This document shows, in pieces, positions 53,574 through 64,000 of a DNA stretch of 64,000 nt (position 1 is its first letter; every line of letters starts with the position of its first letter). The notes beneath the pieces were generated by a model that did no database searches, was not told the DNA's origin, and worked only from the letters and a program-made list of their open reading frames with translations. Made by a program: the position numbers and the translations under genes. This DNA is from Bacteroidota bacterium (GTDB taxonomy: Bacteria; Bacteroidota; Ignavibacteria; Ignavibacteriales; Ignavibacteriaceae): positions 1 through 64,000 of the forward strand of contig JAKAGV010000012.1 of NCBI GenBank assembly GCA_021815405.1, given 5' to 3'.

Positions 53574-53643
53574 ACTATTCTATTTTAAAACAATTATAAA
53601 AATTTAAAACATAAAAGCAAGTTACCTGGAACACCATGCAGCA

Positions 53644-53677
53644 AAAAAGCGTACCGGTTTTAATCAGTACGCTTTTT
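53644..53677. terminator. Perfect 11-bp terminator hairpin
   Basis: AAAAAGCGTAC (53644-53654) and GTACGCTTTTT (53667-53677) pair over a 12-base loop, with T-runs on both strands. It lies at the 3' end of the decayed gene at 53676-54097 and upstream of the fructokinase gene, so it probably insulated the two. Confidence 0.75.
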
Positions 53678-54097
53678 ATATTGATAGAAATTGCTGAGGG
53701 ATTATTTGTTTTACAAACCAATGGTATGATAGCTTCCAAATCCGGCTTATCTCATCAAGTATGTTTACATATTTTTTTGCGTAATAGTCCAATATTGAAT
53801 GCAGCTTGTCTTCATCTAAGCGTTCTGCGATTTGTTGTGCTTTTTCATAATTGCTTAGCCAGGTAAAGCGGTTATCGTTTTTCTGTAATTGCTGCTTACT
53901 CTATTCCGGTAAATATTAAAATTGTTTTCTATTTCTAATGAGCTTAATACCACCACCAATCCTGGATGATTGCCTCTTTTTTATATTATTGATTTTACCA
54001 ATTCATCTTTTCTTATCTTTGAATTATTCAGATATTGGTATTAAACTTCTTCTTTCTGAGCTATTGCTATTGCGTGGTATTTTATTTTCTTTGCCAT
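53676..54097 (-). pseudogene. Remnant of a transposon-type gene
   Basis: On the minus strand an ATG at 54097 gives MAKKIKYHAIAIAQKEEV, a stop, then YQYLNNSKIRKDELVKSII, another stop, then KRGNHPGLVVVLSSLE. After a gap the text NRFTWLSNYEKAQQIAERLD and KLHSILDYYAKKYVNIL ... YHWFVKQ follows. I recall a widespread mobile-element-associated family with the same order (NNSKIRKDE, HPGLV, WxxxYEKAQxIAD, LDxYA, YHW), in which a longer central part is present that is missing here. Several stops and a large internal deletion show it is dead. The family naming is from memory and uncertain. Confidence 0.6.
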
Positions 54098-54345
54098 TTG
54101 GCATTACCAGAGGCTTACTTAAGTTTTAATTTAAGATTTTCCACTATAAATTTTTGTCCAGTTTTTGTGGGGAAGTAAATATTATGAACCAATAACCTCT
54201 TTATATATCGTCTTCGGTTACTTTATTTATGATCCAATGCGCTGTCTAACACCCAAGATTATTTACCTGATAATTAGTTTAATATTTATTATGTTAATAA
54301 AACATAGAAATACTATCATTAAAGTAGCGCTGTACTAAAATTTAA

Positions 54346-56568
<2,223 letters not shown>

Positions 56569-56622
56569 CATAAAAGTCTTAAAAGGCTTCTGACAGGAAA
56601 AAGAAAAACGCTAACTTAATAA

Positions 56623-56661
56623 CCGGTTAAAGCGGACGGTATATTGCCTCCGCTTAACCGG
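56623..56661 (+). terminator. Terminator hairpin after katG
   Basis: CCGGTTAAAGCGGA (56623-56636) and TCCGCTTAACCGG (56649-56661) form a 13-bp stem with a single bulged A, 55 bases after the katG stop. The T-content after it is low (AACTTTATAT), so termination may be rho-independent or the structure may protect the mRNA 3' end. Confidence 0.65.
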
Positions 56662-57046
56662 AACTTTATATGCACTTCCGCACGAAATTGGGAATCTATT
56701 TAGTAGTGTATACATTTTGGATTTCCTTTTTCACAGAAGGACATTTTTGAAGCAGACTACTTATTAATAGATATAAATCCCCTTTTGACTCTGCCTTTTT
56801 GCTTCATTTCTGATTCAATAAGGTAAGAAAATTATTTGAAGTGTGTTTGTGCGCGGGTTTTCTATTGAATCGAAAAATGGACTAATTGAATGTTTGTCTA
56901 ATTTTTAATTAGAAAAACATTCTGACAAATATTTATTTTGTAATTCTTATAAAGCGAATATTTAACCAATACTATTACAACTGGATTAGAAATAAATAAC
57001 TATTCAAAAACTGATTTATTAGTTTTACATTTAAAAACTTATAAGA
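56662..57046. other. AT-rich non-coding spacer
   Basis: I see no reading frame, RNA gene or repeat of note in this 385-base stretch between the katG terminator and the stop of the next gene. Confidence 0.5.
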
Positions 57047-58159
57047 TTATTTCAAAAGCAGCATCTTTCTGGTTTCAGAATATTTACCTGCACTCATTAC
57101 ATAGAAATAAATTCCACTGCACAATTTGTTCGCGTTAAAATCTATTTCGTGATAGCCAGCTTCCTTATTCTCATCAATAAGAGTTTTTACTACTTCACCT
57201 AAAAGATTCATTATTTGAATTTTTATTTTACATGCTTCGGGAAGTGTAAAACAAATTTTGGTTGATGGATTAAAAGGATTTGGAAAGTTCTGCATCAATT
57301 TATATTCAAGTGCTTCCAGCTTAACTGACTCAATTGAAGAGAATGAATACTTGCCGTCATTATCAATTTGCTTTAGTCTATAGTTAATCACTTTTCCCCA
57401 AGTTGGATTTTTGTCAACGTAAGAATATTCTTTCGGTGAATTGCTGTTTCCATTTCCTTTTACAAAACCAATTGTACTCCAGTCGTCCGTATTTATACTG
57501 GTTTGATCATTAATAGTTCTTGTATTCATCACCGCCTTCTGAATTTCAAATCCATAGTTATTAAGCTCAGTTGCTGTCTTCCATTTAAGTATTACGTCGG
57601 TTTTGGCTACACGTGTAGTAAAAGATGTTAGCTCTACAGGCAGCGGCAGCGAAGTTGAACTTTGATAGAATGGTGTTTGAGAGTTGATATAATTGTACAA
57701 TTCAATTTCAATGTATGGATCAGTATGAAAATCTGAAGTGAATCCGAACGGACATAATTCGAATATACCCAAACCTCCATCTGTATGGTTTAAAGCCACT
57801 GAAAGTATTTGATATTCTGTATTTCCAGACCAATTGATGATTAATGGATCTTGTGGGAAATAGAAATTTTGATACACGTAAATTCCCAACTTATTTTCAT
57901 ATCCTCCTTTGGCTATTCCATAATCGGAAGAAGTAGATCCAAGTGTAATCCCATAACTTGATAACCACCTAATAGCGAAAACCATTCCTGTTAATTTTTT
58001 ATTTGAAATATTAGCCGTAGGTTTTACCTTTACTACCAAATTACCTTCAATATTAAATATTCCGAATTGAATTGTTTGACTTTTAGAAAGATCTGTTAGA
58101 AAGATAATAAACATAAAAGTCAGAACTATTTTGCTAAAATAAGTACGATTACTTTTCAT
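57047..58159 (-). CDS. Exported protein with T9SS type A sorting domain
   Basis: The 370-residue protein has a signal peptide (about 1-27, ending LSKS-Q). Its N-terminal domain (about 28-165: IQFGIFNIEGNLVVKVKPT, LTGMVFAIRWLSSYGITLG) is a type that I do not recognise beyond its frequent occurrence in secreted Ignavibacteria proteins. A middle domain contains LPVELTSFTTRVAKTDVILK and WKTATELNNYGFEIQK, a common linker-type region preceding sorting domains. The final 80 residues are a T9SS sorting domain with MQNFPNPFNPSTKICFTLP and SGIYFYVMSAG. No ribosome site stronger than GGAGAT is seen. It should be exported to the cell surface or medium. Transcribed with or after the 58236 gene on the same strand. 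Confidence 0.85.
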   Translation of the reverse strand: MKSNRTYFSKIVLTFMFIIFLTDLSKSQTIQFGIFNIEGNLVVKVKPTANISNKKLTGMVFAIRWLSSYGITLGSTSSDYGIAKGGYENKLGIYVYQNFYFPQDPLIINWSGNTEYQILSVALNHTDGGLGIFELCPFGFTSDFHTDPYIEIELYNYINSQTPFYQSSTSLPLPVELTSFTTRVAKTDVILKWKTATELNNYGFEIQKAVMNTRTINDQTSINTDDWSTIGFVKGNGNSNSPKEYSYVDKNPTWGKVINYRLKQIDNDGKYSFSSIESVKLEALEYKLMQNFPNPFNPSTKICFTLPEACKIKIQIMNLLGEVVKTLIDENKEAGYHEIDFNANKLCSGIYFYVMSAGKYSETRKMLLLK

Positions 58160-58235
58160 TTATATCTCCATTAATTTTTAGACTCTATAACTTTTATTAT
58201 ATAACATGATTATCTAATTCATTATTCAACTAACT

Positions 58236-61200
58236 TTATTTTGGAACCTGCGTTAGCCTAATTGATGTCGGATCGGCTAATCCAACCGCACGAAGAATAA
58301 TTAATTTATCGTTATTGGCTCCCGCATATTTTGTCCATCCATCTAAATTCAAGTCTGCATTATTATAGCCGTAAACAGGCATAGTCGGATCAATTAATCC
58401 TACGGTACCTAGCAATGATGCCTTATCATTACCAGCTCCAGTGTATTTAACAACACCGTCTCTGTTTATGTCGCCACCAATCATGCCGTATATATTTTCA
58501 CCTAAATCTATCATTGGGTCGGTACCGTAGGCTTTTATCTGTGAATTCGTAAAATCATAAAGAGAACTGGATTCATTTAAAAATTCTTGTGCAGCACTCA
58601 TTATAGCAAGGTGGTTACGGTGTTTAACAACCAAATAATAATTTCCAGGGCTCACTCCGTAAAACTTAAGCGGACTCATGCCGTCGCAATCAGTTATTCT
58701 TCCATCTTTTTTTATAAAGCCAGCTTGCACTGCAACTTTGGTATTTGCTGCAGTTCCGCTTCTTAATTCAACTATTATCCAATCAACAATATCGGGATTA
58801 GGTATGCTTGTAACACTTCTTGCCGTGTAACCGTATGCTGAAGATGGATAGGCAATTTCTGAATTTAAGGGAATTAAGCCGCTGGAGTTTAACGCAGTTG
58901 ACATTTCATTTGAAGAATAAGGACCATCAAGAAATATTTTAATGTCAGCAGTTATCGGAGAAGTGAAAAAGCTTCTTGATGACCAGTTAGTAGTTCCATT
59001 TGAATTAGAAGCATTCACTCTCCAGTAATATTGAATTCCAATTTGTAATGACGAATTAACTATATAGCTTGTAGCAGCCTGATTTATATTTATAATAACC
59101 GAATTAAAATTGGGATCATCTGATAATTGAAAGTTATAAGAAACAGCACCGCTAGAAGATGCCCAAGTGAAAGTAGGTTTAGTACTTACTCCTTCAACTA
59201 AGTCTAAAGGAGATAATAAAGTAACTTTTGCAGGAAGTTCAGGATCGTTTATTGCGGTAAGAAATAAAGACGGGGAGTTAGAAATTGATGTAAAAGCTCC
59301 GCCGATATAAATATACTGGCTGCCAAGTGAAAGTGATTTTACAATATTATTTGCATTCGGATTCCAACTTGTTGGGCTTCCAGTTGAAGTATCAAGAGCT
59401 GCGACAAAGTTGCGTGGATAGGTACCTGCGAAAGAAGTAAACTCTCCACCGACAAAAATATTTGAATTACATACCAGAAGGTAATTAACAGTGTTATTCG
59501 CGTTCGGGTTCCAATTTGTGACCTTAGAAGTTAATGCATCAATTGCAGCCAAACGATTTCTAGTTACATTTTCATTCAACATGGTAAACTCTCCGCCTGC
59601 ATAAACTGTTGAATTAAGAACTTCTAAAGTTAAAACGGCGCCGTCAGCATTCGGATTCCAGTTGGTAGTCAATCCCGAAGAAATATCTACGGCGGCAATA
59701 TGGTTTCTGGTAATTCCATTTATAGTGGTAAAGCTGCCGCCTAAGTAAACTGTTGAACCGGAGACAACAATAGAATGAACAATACTGTTAGCGTCCGGCT
59801 TCCAGTCTTTAACAATTCCTGTTTGAAGATCGATTGCAGCAACGTGATTTCTTCGTGCGCTTCCATTTACCGATGTAAAGCTGCCGCAAACAAAAGCAGT
59901 TGAAGATGATATTGTAATTCCGTCAACTTCAAAATCTGTATTTGGATCCCAGCCAGTTAAAATTCCTGATAAGCCCTCGATAGCCGCCAGATGATTTCTC
60001 TCAGTCCCGTTTATTGAAGTAAAATTTCCGCCCACATAAATATTTGAACCAGAAACTGCAAGTGTACTTACATACGAATTAATATTTGGTTTCCAGTTTA
60101 ATAAGGATCCTGTTTCTTCATCTATTGAAGCTATATGGTTCCTTATTCCTCCATTCAAATATTTAAAAGAACCTCCAGCATAAATAGTTGTTAAGTTAAT
60201 TCCAAAAGCATAAACAGGTGCTTCAGCATTTGGATCCCAACTATTTACAGCTCCGGTTGCAGCATCGATAGAAGCAATATAATTTCTTTCTATTGATCCG
60301 TTATTAAATGCAGTAAAATATCCGCAGGCAAAAATGGATGAACCAGAAACTTTTATAGATGTTACGTAATTATTAGCGTTAGGATTCCACGGAGTTGCTG
60401 TTCCGATTGTTGCATCTATTGAAGCGATATAATTTCTGTCGACGCCACCAATATTTGTAAAACATCCCGAAACAAATACTAATGAATTTAATATTGCGAT
60501 GGATGTTACCTTTGAATTTGCATTTGGATCCCATCCTGATATTGCATTACCTGTTATTGCATCAAGGCAAGCGATCCTGCTTCTTGATTGCCCTCCAATA
60601 TTTGTGAATGTACCGCCTGCATACACAACTAAACCGGAAGGAGAAACAGATAAGGCAAAAACGCTGTCATTTGCATTTGGATTCCAGCTTGTTGCTGCGC
60701 CAGTTGCTGCATCAAGAGCGGCAATGTAATTTCTTGAAGCTCCGCCGATTGTAATTTGATTCGGTGCTGAAACATAAAAATTTCCGCCCACATAAACATT
60801 TGTTCCGTACAGAACAATCGTATTTATACTTCCGTTTGATCCTCCGGTATTCCAATTCAATATGATATTTCCATCAGAAAGATTAAGCGCGGCAATATTA
60901 TTTTTAGGAACACCTCCGATGAGGCTAAACTCTCCGCCTACATATACTCTTGTATCAGAGACGGCAATTGTATTAACAGTACCATTTACGCCGCCGGAAC
61001 ACCATGAAGCATCAATTGTTTTATCAGGTTTAATGTGTGCTATCCTGTTGCAAACAATTCCATTAATAGAAGTAAAATCACCGCCAATAAACCAACCGCC
61101 GTTATTATCAGATGCAACTGCTTTTATAATTCCATTTACTATCGGAAAAGAAACATCTGCTTTTCCGGTGCTTAAGTTAATTGCAGCCCCGTTTCCGGTA

Positions 61201-61367
61201 TATTGCCCTACATAAGTAAAGTCGCCTCCGATATAGATTTTTTTCGAGGAACTATCTACATATACACTTCTAACTTGTCCATTAGTTGACGGGAAATTAA
61301 TCGGAGTTTGTGCATACAGTTGATTAGGCAAAAGGAATATTAGAAGGGAAAAAGTAAAGATTTTCAT
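58236..61367 (-). CDS. Large exported repeat protein with about fourteen propeller-like repeats
   Basis: A 1043-residue protein with a signal peptide (KIFTFSLLIFLLPNQLYAQ), then about fourteen repeats of 45-50 residues covering residues about 30-690. Each repeat carries a strand like VYVGGEFTSING followed by RNHIAAIDxxTG and WNPNANxxV, a delta-60/DUF5122-like beta-propeller pattern. A fibronectin-III-type domain follows (about 705-795: TFTWASSSGAVSYNFQLSDD, YYWRVNASNSNGTTNW), then a beta domain and a C-terminal dockerin-like pair of calcium-type loops: GGDINRDGVVKYTGAGNDK and ADLNLDGWTKYAGANNDK. No T9SS sorting domain ends this protein. AAGAAGG before the ATG supports the start. Likely surface or secreted; ligand unknown. 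Confidence 0.8.
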   Translation of the reverse strand: MKIFTFSLLIFLLPNQLYAQTPINFPSTNGQVRSVYVDSSSKKIYIGGDFTYVGQYTGNGAAINLSTGKADVSFPIVNGIIKAVASDNNGGWFIGGDFTSINGIVCNRIAHIKPDKTIDASWCSGGVNGTVNTIAVSDTRVYVGGEFSLIGGVPKNNIAALNLSDGNIILNWNTGGSNGSINTIVLYGTNVYVGGNFYVSAPNQITIGGASRNYIAALDAATGAATSWNPNANDSVFALSVSPSGLVVYAGGTFTNIGGQSRSRIACLDAITGNAISGWDPNANSKVTSIAILNSLVFVSGCFTNIGGVDRNYIASIDATIGTATPWNPNANNYVTSIKVSGSSIFACGYFTAFNNGSIERNYIASIDAATGAVNSWDPNAEAPVYAFGINLTTIYAGGSFKYLNGGIRNHIASIDEETGSLLNWKPNINSYVSTLAVSGSNIYVGGNFTSINGTERNHLAAIEGLSGILTGWDPNTDFEVDGITISSSTAFVCGSFTSVNGSARRNHVAAIDLQTGIVKDWKPDANSIVHSIVVSGSTVYLGGSFTTINGITRNHIAAVDISSGLTTNWNPNADGAVLTLEVLNSTVYAGGEFTMLNENVTRNRLAAIDALTSKVTNWNPNANNTVNYLLVCNSNIFVGGEFTSFAGTYPRNFVAALDTSTGSPTSWNPNANNIVKSLSLGSQYIYIGGAFTSISNSPSLFLTAINDPELPAKVTLLSPLDLVEGVSTKPTFTWASSSGAVSYNFQLSDDPNFNSVIININQAATSYIVNSSLQIGIQYYWRVNASNSNGTTNWSSRSFFTSPITADIKIFLDGPYSSNEMSTALNSSGLIPLNSEIAYPSSAYGYTARSVTSIPNPDIVDWIIVELRSGTAANTKVAVQAGFIKKDGRITDCDGMSPLKFYGVSPGNYYLVVKHRNHLAIMSAAQEFLNESSSLYDFTNSQIKAYGTDPMIDLGENIYGMIGGDINRDGVVKYTGAGNDKASLLGTVGLIDPTMPVYGYNNADLNLDGWTKYAGANNDKLIILRAVGLADPTSIRLTQVPK

Positions 61368-61468
61368 ACCAGCCTTCTTTAATTTTTATATATGCTAAAG
61401 TGAATTTGCATGAAAACAGCTAACTTTTTTTTGTAATGGTTTATGTTATTTGAATTTGTTCCACTTAG

Positions 61469-61924
61469 TTATAGAGTTTTTTCCAAATTGATTATTGATA
61501 TTGTTTTTCTTTCATATTCAATTTTATCTATCAAACCTTGACTTTCACCGAAGACAACTTCTTTTAATGAACCTAGTATTTTTTCATTAGGTGTTATAAA
61601 TTCAACAATCTGATCAGCATAAACAGCTGCTTTTTTATTGTCAGCAATAATTAAGATTGAATATTTATGGAGGCTTAATCTTTTTGATTCTTCTTTATTA
61701 TTAAGCGAATCAATATTAATTAAGGGGAAATTTTCATCATGATATCTTATAAATTCGCTTTTATTTGAGCTTTTAATCTCTATGGAATTATTTCTTCCCA
61801 ATGAGATAATTGTTAATACATATCTGATGTCTAAACAAAATTCTTTACCCGAAAGAATAAACGTAAGTAATCCCTTCGGAGCTTTTGTGAATATCGAACA
61901 ATCATGACTAATCATTGGTGTCAT
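61469..61924 (-). CDS. CheW-like domain protein
   Basis: The 151-residue protein looks like a single CheW-like beta-barrel domain. It has LLTFILSGKEFCLDIRYVLTI near the N-terminus, RYHDENFPLINIDSL in the middle (in CheW, RG...PVIDL), and YSILIIADNKKAAVYADQIVEFI near the C-terminus (in CheW, VVxxxxxxGLLVDxVxEV). CheW links chemoreceptors to CheA. No other chemotaxis genes are near, so it could be an orphan adaptor for a sensory array or a regulatory module. Sequence similarity is weak; the call rests on pattern order. Confidence 0.6.
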   Translation of the reverse strand: MTPMISHDCSIFTKAPKGLLTFILSGKEFCLDIRYVLTIISLGRNNSIEIKSSNKSEFIRYHDENFPLINIDSLNNKEESKRLSLHKYSILIIADNKKAAVYADQIVEFITPNEKILGSLKEVVFGESQGLIDKIEYERKTISIINLEKTL

Positions 61925-62537
61925 ACTTTTTCCTGATAATGATTTTTTCTAATAAGCTAAAAACATACCGAACTGTAAATCAGTTTATATATAGATTTTT
62001 TATCTTAATTGGAAAGTGGAAATGGAACAAGGTAGTAAAAAAATTAAACGGGATTTAAAATTTATACGTATCACTTACTTAAATCTGATGGTGTCAGTAG
62101 ATAAAAAAGCGTTATGGTTGAGATTAAGATGTATTGAGAAGGGCGTTAAAGGATTTGGATTAAATTGAATTGCAACACAGATGCTGGTGAGATATTAAAT
62201 TTGTAAGAATTAAATTTATGTGGAAAATAGGAATCAAAAAATACATTTCACTGTAAAGTAAAATATATTTCTCAAATCGTGTTGTTCTTTCCGACTATTA
62301 ATTACTTTATTTATTTATCTTCTTAAAGATCAGAAAGAATCTAAAGAATTTGCTTAAGCTTGGTATTAAAGTCCTATTACAGACAATCAATAAATTTCAT
62401 CAAGTATTTAGACTAGTAAATAATATTGTTTTATGAATACCTTTTAAAAGATTATCGTTTCTCTTTTTATTTATAAAAATTTTGTTGTTCTAGGTTTGTA
62501 TTTATATCAATTCTCTAATCAAGCATTTGTGGAAAAT
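61925..62537. other. 613-base AT-rich intergenic region
   Basis: There is no established gene. A possible small frame at 62022-62168 is listed separately. Otherwise I see only AT-rich text without hairpins of note. Confidence 0.5.
62022..62168 (+). CDS. Possible small basic protein
   Basis: A 48-codon frame MEQGSKKIKRDLKFI...GFGLN with GGAAAG six bases before the ATG. The product would be strongly basic and amphipathic (IKRDLKFIRITYLN; KALWLRLRCIEKG). It has no known family, and base composition gives no clear coding signal, so it may be chance. Listed only because of the ribosome site and length. Confidence 0.2.
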   Translation: MEQGSKKIKRDLKFIRITYLNLMVSVDKKALWLRLRCIEKGVKGFGLN

Positions 62538-64000
62538 TCATTTCCAATCCGGCATTGTTCCGTTAATCATTAATCGAGTCCGATTAATTCCTTCTGAACT
62601 CATAACCCATATACTTGGGAGTGCAGATCCATCATTTGGTGAATTAGTAAAAATTATTTTTGAGCCGTCCGGAGAGTAGCTTGGAAAAGTATCATTTGTG
62701 CCGCCAATTTTATTAAAAGATAAATCAACAGTATCTCTATTATCTATATTTATAGAAAAGATATGTGAATTTAACGATCTACCTGTCGAATTTTGAAAAC
62801 CAGACACATCATAACAATATAGGAGCTTTTTTCCGTCAATAGAAAAGGCAGGTCCTTCAAGTTTTCCACCCGTACTGCTTACTAAGAGTGTGTTATTTGT
62901 TCCATCTGTGTTCATTAAATAAATTTCTGATTCATAAATATTTGATCCGACTGTATGAACCGCAATTTTATTCGCAACTGGAGATACATCGCATTCTCTG
63001 AAGTTCCTATTTTGCGGTGCGGTGGAAATTAGCGTTAAGTTCGATCCATCCATCCCTATTCTATATAATTTATCATAATGTGCGTAGTATAAATAAAATC
63101 CATCCGGCGACCAGCAAAATCCCGTTCCGTTATTATTATAACCTGCAACAGAAATAGTAGTTACCTTAAATAATCCTGTTCCATCTCTATTGATTGTATA
63201 AATTTGAGGTTCAACTTCAACATCAGAAGTAAAAGCAATTTTATTATATCTTCTATTAAGCTTAGGCCACCAGTTTCGGTTATTTGTTGTTGTTAATGTA
63301 ATTGAATTTTCGCCAGAGCTATTCATAGAAAGCACCTGATAGTTACTATTTACTTGTTGTGTAAATACGATAGAGTTATTAGGCAAGGGTTGAGTAGTAA
63401 AATTCCAAATTTCACTGCATGTTTTGTTTGTGTCTTTGCCTTTGGCTATTACCTGCCAGAAGTAAGTTGTGTTGTATTTAAGATTTAGTACACTAATGCT
63501 CGTGTCAGTAATATTTGATGCAATTTTATTATCCGAAGTTGAACCGGACTCATAAAGGTATACATCGAACAAAGTTGAATCTGCACTATAATAAATTGGG
63601 GATTGCAGTGACCATGACAGCATTAGAGAAACCTGCTGATTTGCTGATTGATTTGGTGGCGATGGATTCTTAGGTATACCTGGTGTATAGGAACTTGAAG
63701 AATTATTTAGAAAAATTATTGCCTGTGAGGTTTCTCCATTTACTACCGAAATTGATACGGTACCTTTGCTATACCCATTTTTAGATGCGGTAATAATATA
63801 ATTGCCTGTTGGAATATTAGTAATTGAAAAGGCGCCAGAGTCATTCGTAACAATTGCACTTGTCGGGGGATTAGTTGTTACGCTCGCACCAGTAATTATT
63901 GTTTTTCCATCCGGACTGAAAACTACCCCTTTCAAATTTCCGTAAAGCACTGGTTCAACTGTGTTCTCATTACATGCAGATACTATTAAAAGAACAAATG
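62538..64000 (-). CDS. Lipoprotein with carboxypeptidase-regulatory, FN3-like and TolB/PD40 repeats (5' end outside window)
   Basis: The frame stays open past a GTG at 63950 to the right edge, reading FVLLIVSACNENTVEP, a lipoprotein signal with lipobox VSAC; the true start is beyond 64000. After the Cys comes a carboxypeptidase-regulatory-like domain (GNLKGVVFSPDGKTIITGAS, GNYIITASKNGYSKGTVSI), then an FN3-like domain (SWSLQSPIYY, YNTTYFWQVIAKGKD), and then TolB-like PD40 beta-propeller repeats with WSPDGFYLYYA, VSPVANKIAV, SYSPDGSKIIFTN and so on to MINGTMPDWK. Such proteins are anchored to the outer membrane or periplasm; the function is unknown. Confidence 0.82.
   Translation of the reverse strand, partial: FVLLIVSACNENTVEPVLYGNLKGVVFSPDGKTIITGASVTTNPPTSAIVTNDSGAFSITNIPTGNYIITASKNGYSKGTVSISVVNGETSQAIIFLNNSSSSYTPGIPKNPSPPNQSANQQVSLMLSWSLQSPIYYSADSTLFDVYLYESGSTSDNKIASNITDTSISVLNLKYNTTYFWQVIAKGKDTNKTCSEIWNFTTQPLPNNSIVFTQQVNSNYQVLSMNSSGENSITLTTTNNRNWWPKLNRRYNKIAFTSDVEVEPQIYTINRDGTGLFKVTTISVAGYNNNGTGFCWSPDGFYLYYAHYDKLYRIGMDGSNLTLISTAPQNRNFRECDVSPVANKIAVHTVGSNIYESEIYLMNTDGTNNTLLVSSTGGKLEGPAFSIDGKKLLYCYDVSGFQNSTGRSLNSHIFSINIDNRDTVDLSFNKIGGTNDTFPSYSPDGSKIIFTNSPNDGSALPSIWVMSSEGINRTRLMINGTMPDWK

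Noticed and set aside
53938-54129. 63-codon plus-strand frame with hydrophobic residues
   Set aside because: It is antisense to the decayed transposon-type gene, whose minus-strand reading makes recognisable protein text.

Overview
The window is an AT-rich bacterial chromosome segment that I would place in the Ignavibacteria / Bacteroidota-Chlorobi side of the tree. The main reason is three large exported proteins (6998-9079, 23049-25520, 57047-58159) ending in a type IX secretion sorting domain of the form FPNPFN-P/I-ST...YxLP. Further support comes from a head-GIN-domain protein, an ECF sigma factor with a small membrane partner, Met-rich coiled-coil envelope proteins, and many short AT-rich intergenic hairpins. 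The placement is inference; no rRNA or tRNA gene is visible.

Layout. 1-5.1 kb: end of a DUF423 membrane protein, uvrB, and a convergent M1 aminopeptidase with HEAT repeats. 5.1-9.2 kb: an unusual intergenic stretch with a MITE-like element and an array of about eleven palindromic 21-bp units, then a fibronectin-III protein gene whose 3' end and terminator recur after a T9SS-secreted sortilin-like beta-propeller gene. 9.3-15 kb: tripartite RND efflux operon (outer-membrane factor, adaptor lipoprotein, pump). 15.3-33.8 kb: mostly single genes, including two DinB-superfamily proteins, a CBS-pair protein, an RsbU-type phosphatase, a Met-rich coiled-coil protein, a B12/radical-SAM protein, a head-GIN protein, a secreted arylsulfotransferase-like protein, a quinone oxidoreductase, a CoA-binding protein, two DoxX paralogs, a membrane protein / lysozyme-like / small-protein cluster with a decayed paralog, a YtxH protein, an ECF sigma pair and a SemiSWEET transporter.

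34.0-41.0 kb is a complete-looking histidine operon, hisG-D-C-B-H-A-F-IE. It is preceded by a leader peptide with four consecutive His codons and a terminator/antiterminator pair: classic ribosome-mediated attenuation. HisB carries a non-catalytic-looking N-terminal domain, and no histidinol-phosphatase is encoded in the operon. 41.4-46.3 kb holds two tandem copies of a three-gene cassette resembling PilV/PilW/PilX minor pseudopilins but lacking the canonical prepilin E5 signature; this is the best candidate here for an undescribed system. 46.6-48.1 kb: an MscS channel and a broken retropepsin-like protease gene. 48.1-53.6 kb: a sucrose operon (fructokinase, sucrose-phosphate synthase fused to its phosphatase, sucrose synthase) with overlapping genes. 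53.7-56.7 kb: a decayed transposon-type gene followed by katG. 57-64 kb: secreted repeat proteins, a CheW-like protein and a PD40/TolB-like lipoprotein running off the window.

Several start codons were moved from the longest open frame on the basis of Shine-Dalgarno position or signal peptide, and four decayed genes were recovered by reading across stops and frameshifts.
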